Assembly: GCF_036181745.1 (NCBI RefSeq)
Contig: NZ_CP108080.1
Location: 4,839,501-4,903,500, forward strand
Length of the DNA: 64,000 bases
Origin: Streptomyces sp. NBC_00259
Lineage (GTDB): Bacteria; Actinomycetota; Actinomycetes; Streptomycetales; Streptomycetaceae
Direction: 5' to 3'
Part shown: positions 35,539 to 44,450 of the stretch, piece by piece
Position numbering within the stretch: the stretch's first letter is position 1
Layout of the letters: every line of letters begins with the position of its first letter
Translations under genes and position numbers: made by a program
Notes under the pieces: generated by a model
Told to the model about the DNA's origin: nothing
What the model saw: the letters and a program-made list of their open reading frames with translations, nothing else
Databases searched by the model: none

Positions 35539-37289
35539 CATCCGCACACGTCCCCACGAGCAGCGGCCCGCCGGGGTGGCGGCAGGCAGGGATCCTGCCA
35601 CGCTGGATGCGCGTGCCCGCCCTGGTCACCGGCATCGTCCTGGTGCTGTGCTCGCTGCTGGCCCTCGACACCCCGCGCGCCTACGCCGCGACGTACACGC
35701 GCATCAGCGGGGTCGGATCCACCTGGAGCGCGAACGCGATCCAGCAGTGGATCACGAACGTCGCCCATCAGATGACCGTCAACTACGCGGACTCCGGGTC
35801 CTCGCAGGGCCGCCAGGAGTTCCGCAACGGCACGGCCGACTTCGGCGTGTCCGAGATCCCCTACGGCCTCAGGGACGGCGGAGTCCTCGACGCGCCCCCG
35901 AGCCGTGGCTACGCCTACATGCCCATCGTCGCCGGTGGTACGTCGTTCATGTACAACCTCAAGATCGGCGGACAGCGGGTCAGGAACCTGCGGCTCTCCG
36001 GTGACGTCGTCACCAGGATCTTCACGGGGAAGATCACCCGCTGGAACGACGCCGCCATCAAGGCGGACAACCCGAGCCTGAACCTTCCGCCCATCAAGAT
36101 CGTTCCGGTCTACCGCTCCGACGGCTCGGGCACCACGGCCCAGTTCACCCTCTGGATGTCCAAGCAGTACCCCAGTCTGTGGAACGACTACTGCCGGCGG
36201 GCGGGGCGGAACGCGAACCCCTGCGGCATGACGTCCAACTACCCCTTCGTCAACGGCTCGGGCTTCATCGGCAAGAGCCAATCGCTGGGTGTGCAGGGCT
36301 TCGTGAAGCAGGACCACAACCAGGGCTCGATCACCTACGTCGAGTACTCGTACGCGAAGTCCATCAACTTCCCCGTGGTGAAGGTGCTCAACAAGAGCAA
36401 CTACTACGTCTCCCCCACCGCCGAGGCCGTCGCCGTCGGTCTGCTCAAAGCGCAGATCAACAACGACAAGAACTCCAAGGACTACCTGACCCAGATCCTC
36501 GACGGCGTCTACAACAGCACCGACCCCCGGGCCTATCCGCTCTCCAGCTACAGCTACATGATCCTGCCGACGAAGGCCGAGGCGGGCTTCACCACGGCCA
36601 AGGGCCGCACGCTGAGCGCCTTCTCGTACTACTTCCTGTGCGAAGGGCAGCAGCAGGCCGCGCCTCTGGGGTACTCGCCCCTGCCCATGAACCTGGTGAA
36701 GGCCGGCCTCGAACAGGTCAGGAAGATCCCGGGCACGGAGCGGCAGACCGTCGACCTCAAGGGCTGCAACAACCCCACGTTCGCCCCTGACGGCAAGACC
36801 AACACCCTGGCCAAGAACGCGCCGCAACCGCCCGCCTGTGACAAGAAGGGCGGCCCGGCGCAGTGCACCGCCGCCGGAAAGCCGGCGCCCGGGAACGGCG
36901 GCTCGGCCTCGGGTGGTTCCGGTGGTTCGGGTGGGGCCTCTTCGGGTGGCTCGAACGGCTCGGGAGGTGCCAGTGGCGGCTCCGGAGGACCGGGCGGAGC
37001 CACCGGTGGCGCCGACGGGGGAGCGGACGGAGGTGCCACGGGTGGCGCCGGCACGGAAGGCGCCGTCATCGACCCGGACACCGGCGAGATCCTCGACACG
37101 GGCAGTGGCGCGAACGGCGCGGAGCAGGTCTACGGCACCAATGTCGCCATCGGAGCGGAATCCACCTGGGGGGTGCGGACCGCGCTGATGCTGCTGTCCG
37201 GCGCCATGATCATCGGCGTCGTCGTGGCCCCGCCGCTCGCTTCGCGGTATCTGAACAGCCGAGGGAGGCGTCGTGCGAACGCAGCGTAG
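35535..37289 (+). CDS. PstS-like binding protein anchored by a C-terminal helix
   Basis: 584 residues. A signal peptide ends at AYAA. The phosphate-binding fold shows GVGSTW, DSGSSQGRQEF, DFGVSEIPY and RSDGSGTTAQF, all standard PstS ligand motifs. Instead of a lipobox, the protein has a 90-residue Gly/Ser linker (about 445-530) and a C-terminal membrane helix (TALMLLSGAMIIGVVVAPPLA) with a basic tail. The binding domain is therefore held at the outer face by its C-terminus. This differs from the usual lipoprotein PstS. GTG 35535 overlaps the pstA stop. Confidence 0.9.
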   Translation: MTSAHVPTSSGPPGWRQAGILPRWMRVPALVTGIVLVLCSLLALDTPRAYAATYTRISGVGSTWSANAIQQWITNVAHQMTVNYADSGSSQGRQEFRNGTADFGVSEIPYGLRDGGVLDAPPSRGYAYMPIVAGGTSFMYNLKIGGQRVRNLRLSGDVVTRIFTGKITRWNDAAIKADNPSLNLPPIKIVPVYRSDGSGTTAQFTLWMSKQYPSLWNDYCRRAGRNANPCGMTSNYPFVNGSGFIGKSQSLGVQGFVKQDHNQGSITYVEYSYAKSINFPVVKVLNKSNYYVSPTAEAVAVGLLKAQINNDKNSKDYLTQILDGVYNSTDPRAYPLSSYSYMILPTKAEAGFTTAKGRTLSAFSYYFLCEGQQQAAPLGYSPLPMNLVKAGLEQVRKIPGTERQTVDLKGCNNPTFAPDGKTNTLAKNAPQPPACDKKGGPAQCTAAGKPAPGNGGSASGGSGGSGGASSGGSNGSGGASGGSGGPGGATGGADGGADGGATGGAGTEGAVIDPDTGEILDTGSGANGAEQVYGTNVAIGAESTWGVRTALMLLSGAMIIGVVVAPPLASRYLNSRGRRRANAA

Positions 37290-39762
37290 GGTCCGCCTGA
37301 TATCGGGACTCACGGCCCTGCTCGCGGCCGTCGGGCTGGTCGTGCTGCCTCCGTCGGGGGGTGCCGGTCAGGCACGGGCGGCGGAGGCCGAGGACTCGGC
37401 GTTCACCGCACCGGGAAGGGCCGGCCGGTACGACGACTTCTCGGACCTTCGGGTGACGGTCCACCAGACGAGGGGACTGCGCGGCCAGGGCGTCCGGATC
37501 TCCTGGACGGGCGGCAAGCAGACCAAGGGCAGCTTCGAGAGCAACTTCCTCCAGATCATGCAGTGCTGGGGGGACGATCCGAGCGGGCCCAGGCGCGAGC
37601 AGTGCCAGTTCGGCAAGATCCAGGCGATGCCCGACGGCATCCGCAACCGGGGTCTCGCGAGCTCACTGGTCGGCTTCCAGAGCGGCGAGGCGCAGTTCGA
37701 CCCCGATGAGAACGAGTATCCGTTCGCGCCCGCTCCTGGCGATCCGACGCAGGGCGAGAAGGGCTGGGTCCCCTTCCGGCCGGTCAGCGGCGCGCCGACG
37801 ACAGGCCCGAACGACCACACGTACTTCACGCAGTTCACCACCAACGAGCAGCCGTTCCTGTCCACGGGGCCGGACGGCACCGGTGAAGCCGTCTTCGAGG
37901 TGCAGACCGCCCTGGAGTCGGACCACCTGGGCTGCGGCGCCGTCGAGGGAGCCGCGGCGCGCTCGTGCTGGCTCGTCGTCGTGCCCCGCGGCGAGCACGA
38001 CGCGAACGGACAGCTCGCGGGGAACAACGGCCTCGCCAGCTCGCCCCTGTCCGCCTCCAACTGGGCCAACCGCATCACGGTCAAGCTGGAGTTCGAGCCG
38101 ATCGGCGCCAGCTGTCCGCTGGACCTGCGGGTACGCCCGGTCTACGGCTCGGAGATTCTGGCCGAGGCCACCGGCTCCTGGCAGGCGGCGCTGTGCGAGT
38201 CCAAGGACGTCAGCTTCAACCACATCCGGCAGGGCGAGGAGGCGGCCCGCGGCCAGGTCGGCACCGGCCTCGGCCTCACCATCGCGCCCGTCGAGGCCTC
38301 CGAGGACAGCGACAAGGTGGTCCATGCGCCCATGGCCGTCTCGGGGCTGGTCATCGGCTACAACGTCGAGTTCCCACGCTCCTCGAAACAGCTGCCGCGG
38401 CTGCGTCTCAACGCCCGGCTCGTCGCCAAGCTCCTGACGTCCTCCTACCATCACGACCTGCCGGGACAGGGAGCCCAGCGGGGTGACCTGCCGAAGGAGA
38501 ACCCCAGGACCCTCCGGCACGACCCGGAATTCCTGGAACTCAATCCGGAATTCCGGCAGGGATGGCCGCCCGAGCTGAACATGCCGGCCGGGATCATGGT
38601 CCCCCAGGGCAATTCGGATTATGCGCGCATGCTCTGGCGCTGGCTGCAGAACGACAAACACGCCCGGGAATTCCTCTCCGGCAAGGAGGATCCTTGGGGC
38701 GCCAAGGTCAACTCCCATTTCCTGGCGCTGCACCTCGAGAAGGACGATGCGATATCGGACTTCCCCAAGGCGGACCCGGTCTCGTACGCACCGGACCCCC
38801 GCTGCCCGGAGATGAAGGTCGACCTGATCGACTACCGGCCCTACACGGCGAGCCTGCACGACTCGGGCCTCAGGGCACGCAAGGGCTACAACGGCCAGAA
38901 GGCCGGCGCGGACTGCAGCTCGGACCCGCGCAAACTCACCGGTGATGCGCAGCCCGCCGGCGAGCGCTTCCAGCTCGCTCTGGTCGATGCGGCGACCGCT
39001 GCCCGCTACGGGCTCGGGACGGCCGAGCTGCGCAACGCCGACGGCGACTGGGTCAAGCCGGGCACCACGTCGTTCAACAAGGCGGTCGCGGGCATGAAGA
39101 AGGGCCCCGAAGGCGTCCTCGACCAGGACCCGACCCTCAGGACCGAGGGGGCCTACCCGTTCACCACCGTGATCTACGGAGCCGCCTCGACGGGGCTGGG
39201 AGCGGAACTGCGCAGGGACTACGCGGACCTCATCCGCTATGCGGCCGAACCAGGTCAGCAGCCGGGCATCGAACCCGGCAAGCTGCCTCCGGGCTACGCG
39301 CCGCTCACCGGCGAGCTGCGGAGCCAGGCCCTGGAAGCGGCCGACGAGCTGGCCGAGGCACAGCCAGGAGAGACCGCGGGGGCGTCGTCCGGGAGCTCCG
39401 AAGGCGGCTCCTCCGGGGGCGGCGGAACCTCAGGCGGCGACGCGGCGGCGACCGGGGGAGCCGCCTCCGGCGGGCCGGAAGGCGGTGCGTCCGGCGAGAG
39501 CGACTCCGGCACCACGGCCTCGCCCGCGCCCGGGGGCGCCGCGGACGGATCGAGCAAGGACACCGTCGCCCGGACCGGACCTCTCACACCCGAGAAGATC
39601 CTCGGAATCATTCGCTGGGTGCTGCTGGCCACGCTCATCGCCGGAATCGTCGGCGCTGTCGCCGGGCCCGTTCTCCTGCGCGTGGGTTCAATGCGCGCCG
39701 CCGGCGCCCCTGGGTCCCACTTGGAAGGAAACTCCTCAGTGCCTCAGGGGGGCATTCGTTAA
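37273..39762 (+). CDS. Large surface protein with C-terminal anchor, binding-protein-like
   Basis: 829 residues. Signal peptide ends near ARAAEA. The central part contains VVHAPMAVSGLVIGYNVEFP followed by LPRLRLNARLVAKLLTSSYHHD. This is laid out like the YNL-to-GKITRW stretch of PstS, and a late YPFTTVIYGAAS resembles the PstS C-terminal strand. It looks like a periplasmic-binding-like fold enlarged by insertions (inference). A Ser/Gly/Ala linker (about 695-760) and a helix (IIRWVLLATLIAGIVGAVAGPVLL) anchor it. It overlaps the preceding gene by 17 bases. Cys pairs suggest disulfides. Not a family I can name. Confidence 0.75.
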   Translation: MRTQRRVRLISGLTALLAAVGLVVLPPSGGAGQARAAEAEDSAFTAPGRAGRYDDFSDLRVTVHQTRGLRGQGVRISWTGGKQTKGSFESNFLQIMQCWGDDPSGPRREQCQFGKIQAMPDGIRNRGLASSLVGFQSGEAQFDPDENEYPFAPAPGDPTQGEKGWVPFRPVSGAPTTGPNDHTYFTQFTTNEQPFLSTGPDGTGEAVFEVQTALESDHLGCGAVEGAAARSCWLVVVPRGEHDANGQLAGNNGLASSPLSASNWANRITVKLEFEPIGASCPLDLRVRPVYGSEILAEATGSWQAALCESKDVSFNHIRQGEEAARGQVGTGLGLTIAPVEASEDSDKVVHAPMAVSGLVIGYNVEFPRSSKQLPRLRLNARLVAKLLTSSYHHDLPGQGAQRGDLPKENPRTLRHDPEFLELNPEFRQGWPPELNMPAGIMVPQGNSDYARMLWRWLQNDKHAREFLSGKEDPWGAKVNSHFLALHLEKDDAISDFPKADPVSYAPDPRCPEMKVDLIDYRPYTASLHDSGLRARKGYNGQKAGADCSSDPRKLTGDAQPAGERFQLALVDAATAARYGLGTAELRNADGDWVKPGTTSFNKAVAGMKKGPEGVLDQDPTLRTEGAYPFTTVIYGAASTGLGAELRRDYADLIRYAAEPGQQPGIEPGKLPPGYAPLTGELRSQALEAADELAEAQPGETAGASSGSSEGGSSGGGGTSGGDAAATGGAASGGPEGGASGESDSGTTASPAPGGAADGSSKDTVARTGPLTPEKILGIIRWVLLATLIAGIVGAVAGPVLLRVGSMRAAGAPGSHLEGNSSVPQGGIR

Positions 39763-39784
39763 CCCAACGACGCCGGGAACTTTG

Positions 39785-39813
39785 TTGCAGTCACGAAACG
39801 TCCTTGGAATATT
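39785..39813 (+). promoter_or_regulatory. Internal promoter for secreted binding protein
   Basis: TTGCAG (39785-39790), a 17-base spacer and AATATT (39808-39813) in an unusually AT-rich gap. It suggests separate and possibly strong expression of the gene at 39907. Confidence 0.5.
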
Positions 39814-39906
39814 CGTCACTGCCCGGCCGACGGGTTGGGTGCGGAAAAGAATCCAGGATTCGATGCAGTGTCTCACCTGAAATTCCATCCGAATTACGGA
39901 GGAAAG

Positions 39907-40884
39907 ATGAACCTGAAGTCCGCCAAGCGTGCTGGTGTCGTCCTCGGCGCCGTTGCCCTGGGCACCACCGTCCTCGGTGCCCCGGCGCAGGCCGACCCGA
40001 CCGCCCCCCGTCCGGTCGTCGCCGTCGGTTCCGACACCACTCAGTACGTGATGAACGGCCTCAGCAGCGCCGGTTCCCTGATCGGCTCTTACGACGCGAT
40101 CGGCAGCGCCACGATCGACACCCGTGTTCCCGCCGGCGTCTGTGACACCGTCACGCGTCCGAACGGTTCTTCGGCCGGCATCAACGCGCTGAACGCCGAC
40201 ATCGCCGACCCCGCGGTGAACTGCATCGACGCCGCCCGCTCTTCCCGTGGCCCGAACAACACGTCGACCAGTGACCTGACGTGGTACCGCTTCGCCAAGG
40301 ACGCGGTGACCGTGGCGGTGCGCAACGACAGCGGCCTGCTGTTCCACACCTTCACCAAGGCCGAGCTGCAGTCCATCTACACGTGCGAGACCACCGTGGT
40401 CGACGGCATCACGGTGAACCCCCTGATCCCGCAGGCCGGTTCGGGTACGCGTACCTACTGGGCCGCCGAGATGGGCATCAACGCCACCACCCTGCCGTCC
40501 TGCGTGAAGGACACCAACGGCGGCGCGGCGGTTCAGGAGCACGACGGCGGCGCCCTGGTCAACGAGGGCGACATCATGCCGTACTCGATCGCCCAGTACA
40601 TCGCCCAGGGCAACGGCCTGCCGGGTGTCCCGGACCGCCGTGAGGCCGCCGAGCTGCTGTCCATCGACGGCCAGGACGCGGTCGTCGGCGGTGTGTTCAA
40701 CGCCGCCTTCCCGATCCAGCGTGAGGTCTACAACGTCGTCGAGACCGCCCGCACCGGCGAGGCGAACATCATCGGCGCGTTCGTCGGCGCCGGCTCGGAG
40801 GCCTGCAACAGCACGGTCATCCAGCAGTACGGCTTCGGCACGCTCGCGAACTGCGGCACCGTCGCGTTCACCGGCGAGAGCTGA
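39907..40884 (+). CDS. Secreted PstS-like substrate-binding protein
   Basis: 325 residues. Signal peptide ends APAQA-DP. The mature protein shows VVAVGSDTTQYVMNGL (ligand P-loop-like strand), ARSSRGP, YRFAKDAVTVAVRN and QAGSGTRTYW, which correspond to the oxyanion-binding points of PstS-type proteins. Four or more Cys residues could form disulfides. There is no lipobox, linker or C-terminal helix, so it is probably released or bound to the wall by partners. GGAGGAAAG precedes ATG 39907. Codon use is very regular, as in highly expressed genes. It is the third binding-protein-like product of the cluster. Confidence 0.85.
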   Translation: MNLKSAKRAGVVLGAVALGTTVLGAPAQADPTAPRPVVAVGSDTTQYVMNGLSSAGSLIGSYDAIGSATIDTRVPAGVCDTVTRPNGSSAGINALNADIADPAVNCIDAARSSRGPNNTSTSDLTWYRFAKDAVTVAVRNDSGLLFHTFTKAELQSIYTCETTVVDGITVNPLIPQAGSGTRTYWAAEMGINATTLPSCVKDTNGGAAVQEHDGGALVNEGDIMPYSIAQYIAQGNGLPGVPDRREAAELLSIDGQDAVVGGVFNAAFPIQREVYNVVETARTGEANIIGAFVGAGSEACNSTVIQQYGFGTLANCGTVAFTGES

Positions 40885-40915
40885 CCGTTGCCCCCGCACC
40901 ACAACTGATCGTCCG

Positions 40916-40940
40916 GCCGGGCACCTTCCAGGTGCCCGGC
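40916..40940 (+). terminator. Hairpin after secreted binding protein
   Basis: A perfect 11-bp stem with loop TCC and no T-run. It could stabilise the upstream mRNA or attenuate the downstream part of the cluster. Confidence 0.5.
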
Positions 40941-41008
40941 TCCGGGCGCGTCCGCGCACAGGCGCTCCGTCCCACCCACCATCCTTCGACCTGCTGGGGG
41001 CTGCTGAA

Positions 41009-42448
41009 GTGAAACGAAGACTGCACATACTCATGATGACGCTGATGGCGTTGCTCCTGACGTCGGGAGTGGTGGTCATCGCCGCGGCGGACACGACCAA
41101 CGCGGCGGAGACCGGGACGGTCACGGCGACGCCCGCCACCGGGAGCATCACCACCAAGCCGATGCTCCAGTCGGTGACGGTGTCCGAGGCCTGCCCGGAG
41201 GGTTTCCAGGCGAAGGCGGCCGTCGGCGTGGTCAAGCGCGGTGCCACGGCCGCCTCGTGGATGGCCATGAACATCACCCAGAACGCCCCGTACGACCAGG
41301 CCGGCTTCACCGTCCCCGTCCCCACGACGGGAACGGCGAAGTCGCTCGCGGAAGTGCTGCAGGAGGCCACTCCCTCCGGTGACTACGAGATGCGTGTCCT
41401 GTGCCAGCCGGCGACCGGTGCTCCGGACCTCACCAAGTACTTCAGCCTCTACATCGAGGTCACGGGGGACACCTGGCGGGTGAAGGAGCCGGTCGCACCC
41501 GCCGTGGAGACGACGACCACCCTCGCGGTGAGCCCCGCCCAGCAGGTGCGCATCGGCGGCAAGTACACGCTGACGGCGACCGTCACCCCGTCCGACGCCG
41601 CAGGCATCGTCAGCTTCAAGGTCGGGGGCGTCTCGCAGGGCGCCCCGGTCCCGGTGGTGGGCGGCGCCGCGACCCTGGAACTCACGGCGGCCGCACCCGT
41701 GAAACTCTCGGAGCTGAACGCGGTGTTCGCCGCGACGGACGCGACCAAGTTCCACGGGAGCCAGTCGGAGAACGTCGGCTACGCCTTCGTCGACGCACCG
41801 TCCGTGCGGGCCCGGGACGAGAGCGGCGACACCGTCGAGCCGAACGCGACCCTCGAAGCCGGTCAGAAGATCAAGCTCGTCATCAAGGGCTACCAGCCCG
41901 GCGAGACGGTCGGCGCGGCTCTCTCGGGCAGTCAGGCCCCGCTGGCCGACGGGACCGCCGACGCCGCGGGCATCCTGAACGACTACGAGTTCACCGTTCC
42001 CGCCGGCGCCGCCGACGGGCCCGCCACGCTCTCCTTCACGGGCGCCAAGGGCGGCACCAAGGTCGACTTCGCCTTCACCGTGGGTGACGCGCCGTCCGAC
42101 GACCCGTCGGACGACCCGTCGGACGATCCCTCCGGCGACCCCTCCGGCGATCCGTCGGACGACCCGTCCGCCACCTCCGGCGCCGACTCCGGCGGCACCG
42201 ATGCCGGCGGAGCGGACAGCGGTGGCACGGACTCCGGCGGCACGGCCGAAGGTGGCGGCTCCGGTGGCGGCTCCGGCGGCGGCTCGGGTGGCGGCGAGGA
42301 GAACACCGGTCCGCTGGCTTCCACCGGTGGCATGGCGCTCGGGCTCGGAATCGGCGCCGCTCTGCTGATCGCGGCCGGCGCCGTGGTCGTCGTCCAGGCG
42401 CGCCGTTCGGGCCGGCTGCTCACGTTCGGGCCGCCTGCCGGCGACTGA
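41009..42448 (+). CDS. Ig-like surface protein with LAxTG-type C-terminus
   Basis: 479 residues. Signal peptide at residues 1-35. Residues about 165-260 form a bacterial Ig-like domain (TTTTLAVSPAQQVRIGGKYTLTATVTPSDAAGIVSFKVGG). Another beta domain (about 270-355) has GYQPGETVGAALSG. A repeat of DDPS/GDPS units and a Gly-rich linker lead to LASTGG, a helix (ALGLGIGAALLIAAGAVVVV) and the basic tail QARRSGR. LAxTG is the class E sortase signal, so the protein is probably linked to the wall. It has no enzymatic motif and may be a stalk or scaffold for the neighbouring binding proteins (inference). Confidence 0.85.
   Translation: MKRRLHILMMTLMALLLTSGVVVIAAADTTNAAETGTVTATPATGSITTKPMLQSVTVSEACPEGFQAKAAVGVVKRGATAASWMAMNITQNAPYDQAGFTVPVPTTGTAKSLAEVLQEATPSGDYEMRVLCQPATGAPDLTKYFSLYIEVTGDTWRVKEPVAPAVETTTTLAVSPAQQVRIGGKYTLTATVTPSDAAGIVSFKVGGVSQGAPVPVVGGAATLELTAAAPVKLSELNAVFAATDATKFHGSQSENVGYAFVDAPSVRARDESGDTVEPNATLEAGQKIKLVIKGYQPGETVGAALSGSQAPLADGTADAAGILNDYEFTVPAGAADGPATLSFTGAKGGTKVDFAFTVGDAPSDDPSDDPSDDPSGDPSGDPSDDPSATSGADSGGTDAGGADSGGTDSGGTAEGGGSGGGSGGGSGGGEENTGPLASTGGMALGLGIGAALLIAAGAVVVVQARRSGRLLTFGPPAGD
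42095..42172 (+). repeat. Short in-frame DDPS/GDPS repeats
   Basis: Six 12-base units encode DDPS or GDPS tetrapeptides in the surface protein. The units vary at third positions, so this is an older repeat and not a recent slippage. Confidence 0.8.
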
Positions 42449-42623
42449 GGCCCGTTCGTTCCTGCCGGGCGGCCGGGGTGTCCAGGCCCCGCCGCCCGGC
42501 GGCCGCAGTGCCGGAACCCGTGCCGGACCCGTCCCGAACCCGTGCCGGACCCGTCCAGAACCTGCCCCGGAACCGCCCCGTTTCCGTAAGAACCGAACGA
42601 CCGACAGCGAGGAGCGCGTCACC

Positions 42624-43580
42624 GTGACCGTTCTGTCGTCTCCGCCCGAGACCGACGCCGCGGCTGTGTGGAAGCCGCCGACGGACGGTACGCCGGCCGG
42701 CGAGACCACCAGATCCCTGCCCGAGCCCCCCGCCCCCGACCCGGCGTTCGCCGTACCGGGCGCCGCCCTGATGATCCTTGCGGCGCTGCTGCTCGGCTTC
42801 GTCGCCAACCTCACCGTGGTCGGCCACCTCCAGCACGCCAGGGCCCAGCAGATCGGCTACGCCGACCTGCGGAAACAGCTCGCCGAAGGCGTCGCCCCCG
42901 TCGGGCAGACCGACGTCGACGGCACGCTGCTGACGCCCGGCGCCCCGGTCGCCGTGCTCCGCGTCCCGGCCATCGGACTGCGCGAGGTGGTCTTCGAGGG
43001 CACGACGTCCTCCGTCCTCACCGGCGGCCCCGGCCACAGCCGGGACACCGCGCTGCCCGGCCAGGCCGGCACGAGCGTCATCCTGGGCCGCCAGTGGGGC
43101 TACGGCAGCCCCTTCCTGGACCTCGATCGCCTCGATGCGGGCGCCCGGATCGAGGTGACGACCGGTCAGGGCAAGCACACGTACAAGGTCGTCGGGCTCC
43201 GCCGCGCCGGAGACCCCGTCCCGTTCGCCAAGGAGGGACAGGGCCGGCTCACGCTGGTCACCGCCACCGGCTCCCCCTACACGCCCTCAGGGGTGCTGCG
43301 GGTCGACGCCGAGCTGACCTCCGAGCTCCAGCCGCGTCCCGCCCGCGTGCTCGACCCCGGCCGGATGAGCCGGGCCGAGGAAGTGCTCGAAGGCGATCCC
43401 GACGCCTGGCTGCCGATCCTGCTGTGGAGCCAGCTGCTGCTCGTCGTGGCCGCGGCGGTGACCTGGACCCTTCGCCGCTGGGGCCGCTGGCAGACCTGGA
43501 TCGTCGGTGTCCCCGTCCTCGGGGCCGTGGGCATCGCCCTGTCCGGCGCCCTCACCCGGCTCCTCCCCAACCTCCTCTGA
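42624..43580 (+). CDS. Membrane sortase homologue without catalytic His and Cys
   Basis: 318 residues. One N-terminal helix (about 44-67), a sortase-like beta domain (about 85-235) and two C-terminal helices. The domain follows the class C/E pattern: LRVPAIGLREVVFEGTTSSVLTGGPGH, ALPGQAGTSVILGRQWGYGSPFLDLDRL, then GKHTYKVVGLRRAGDP and RLTLVTATG. The active-site His of the usual AGHR motif is Arg156, and the Cys of TLVTC is Ala214. Arg226 may be the retained active-site Arg. It should therefore bind but not cleave a sorting signal (inference). GAGGAG supports GTG 42624. Confidence 0.8.
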   Translation: MTVLSSPPETDAAAVWKPPTDGTPAGETTRSLPEPPAPDPAFAVPGAALMILAALLLGFVANLTVVGHLQHARAQQIGYADLRKQLAEGVAPVGQTDVDGTLLTPGAPVAVLRVPAIGLREVVFEGTTSSVLTGGPGHSRDTALPGQAGTSVILGRQWGYGSPFLDLDRLDAGARIEVTTGQGKHTYKVVGLRRAGDPVPFAKEGQGRLTLVTATGSPYTPSGVLRVDAELTSELQPRPARVLDPGRMSRAEEVLEGDPDAWLPILLWSQLLLVVAAAVTWTLRRWGRWQTWIVGVPVLGAVGIALSGALTRLLPNLL

Positions 43581-43608
43581 CCCCGCCGCGACCCGAGGTG
43601 CCCACACC

Positions 43609-44442
43609 ATGACCACCACCGACGCCATCGACCCCACCGTCAAGCTGCCCGCCGTCGGCGGCGGGCGTCCCGCGACGCTCGAAGCCCGTGACATCTCCGC
43701 CTGGTTCGGCGACCACAAGGTCCTCGACCGAGTGTCGCTCACCATGCCCGCCCAGAAGGTGACGGCGCTCATCGGCCCGTCCGGCTGCGGCAAGTCCACG
43801 TTCCTGCGCATCCTCAACCGGATGCACGAGCTGATCGGCTCCGCGTCGCTGGCCGGACAGGTGCTGCTCGACGGCGACGACATCTACGACCGCGGACGCC
43901 GTATCACCCACGCCCGCCGCGAGATCGGCATGGTCTTCCAGAAGCCGAACCCCTTCCCGGCGATGTCGATCTACGACAACGTCCTGGCCGGCCTGAAGAT
44001 GAACGGCATCAAGGCCTCCCGCGCCGACAGGGACGACCTCGTCGAGGAGTGCCTGACCAAGGGCGGCCTGTGGAAGGAGGTGCGGGACCGGCTGCGCCAG
44101 CCGGGCGGCGCGCTCTCCGGCGGCCAGCAGCAGCGGTTGTGCATCGCCCGGTCGCTGGCGGTGCGTCCGCGCGTGCTGCTGATGGACGAGCCGTGCTCGG
44201 CCCTCGACCCGACCTCGACGCGCCGTATCGAGCAGACCATCGGCGAGCTGTCGAGCGAGGTGACCATCGTCATCGTCACCCACAACATGCAGCAGGCCCA
44301 GCGGGTGTCGGACGGCTGCGCCTTCTTCCTCGCCGAGCAGGGCACCCCGGGCGTGATCGTCGAGTACGGCGACACGGAGGCCATGTTCACCTCGCCCCAG
44401 GACGAGCGGACGTCGGACTACGTGAACGGCCGCTTCGGCTGA
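43609..44442 (+). CDS. pstB: Phosphate ABC transporter ATPase PstB
   Basis: 277 residues. Walker A GPSGCGKSTFLR, the PstB hallmark GMVFQKPNPFPAMSIYDNV, signature LSGGQQQRLCIARSLA, Walker B VLLMDEPCSALDP and the switch His in VTHNMQQ. It energises the PstC/PstA permease encoded 9 kb upstream. The separation of pstB from pstCA by four surface-protein genes is unusual for a Pst operon. ATG 43609 lies 28 bases after the sortase-homologue stop. Confidence 0.95.
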   Translation: MTTTDAIDPTVKLPAVGGGRPATLEARDISAWFGDHKVLDRVSLTMPAQKVTALIGPSGCGKSTFLRILNRMHELIGSASLAGQVLLDGDDIYDRGRRITHARREIGMVFQKPNPFPAMSIYDNVLAGLKMNGIKASRADRDDLVEECLTKGGLWKEVRDRLRQPGGALSGGQQQRLCIARSLAVRPRVLLMDEPCSALDPTSTRRIEQTIGELSSEVTIVIVTHNMQQAQRVSDGCAFFLAEQGTPGVIVEYGDTEAMFTSPQDERTSDYVNGRFG

Positions 44443-44450
44443 GGGGGAAC

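Noticed and set aside
41181..42448. Idea that the surface protein is a phosphate-binding protein
   Set aside because: It contains Ig-like and linker sequence only, with no oxyanion-binding motif.
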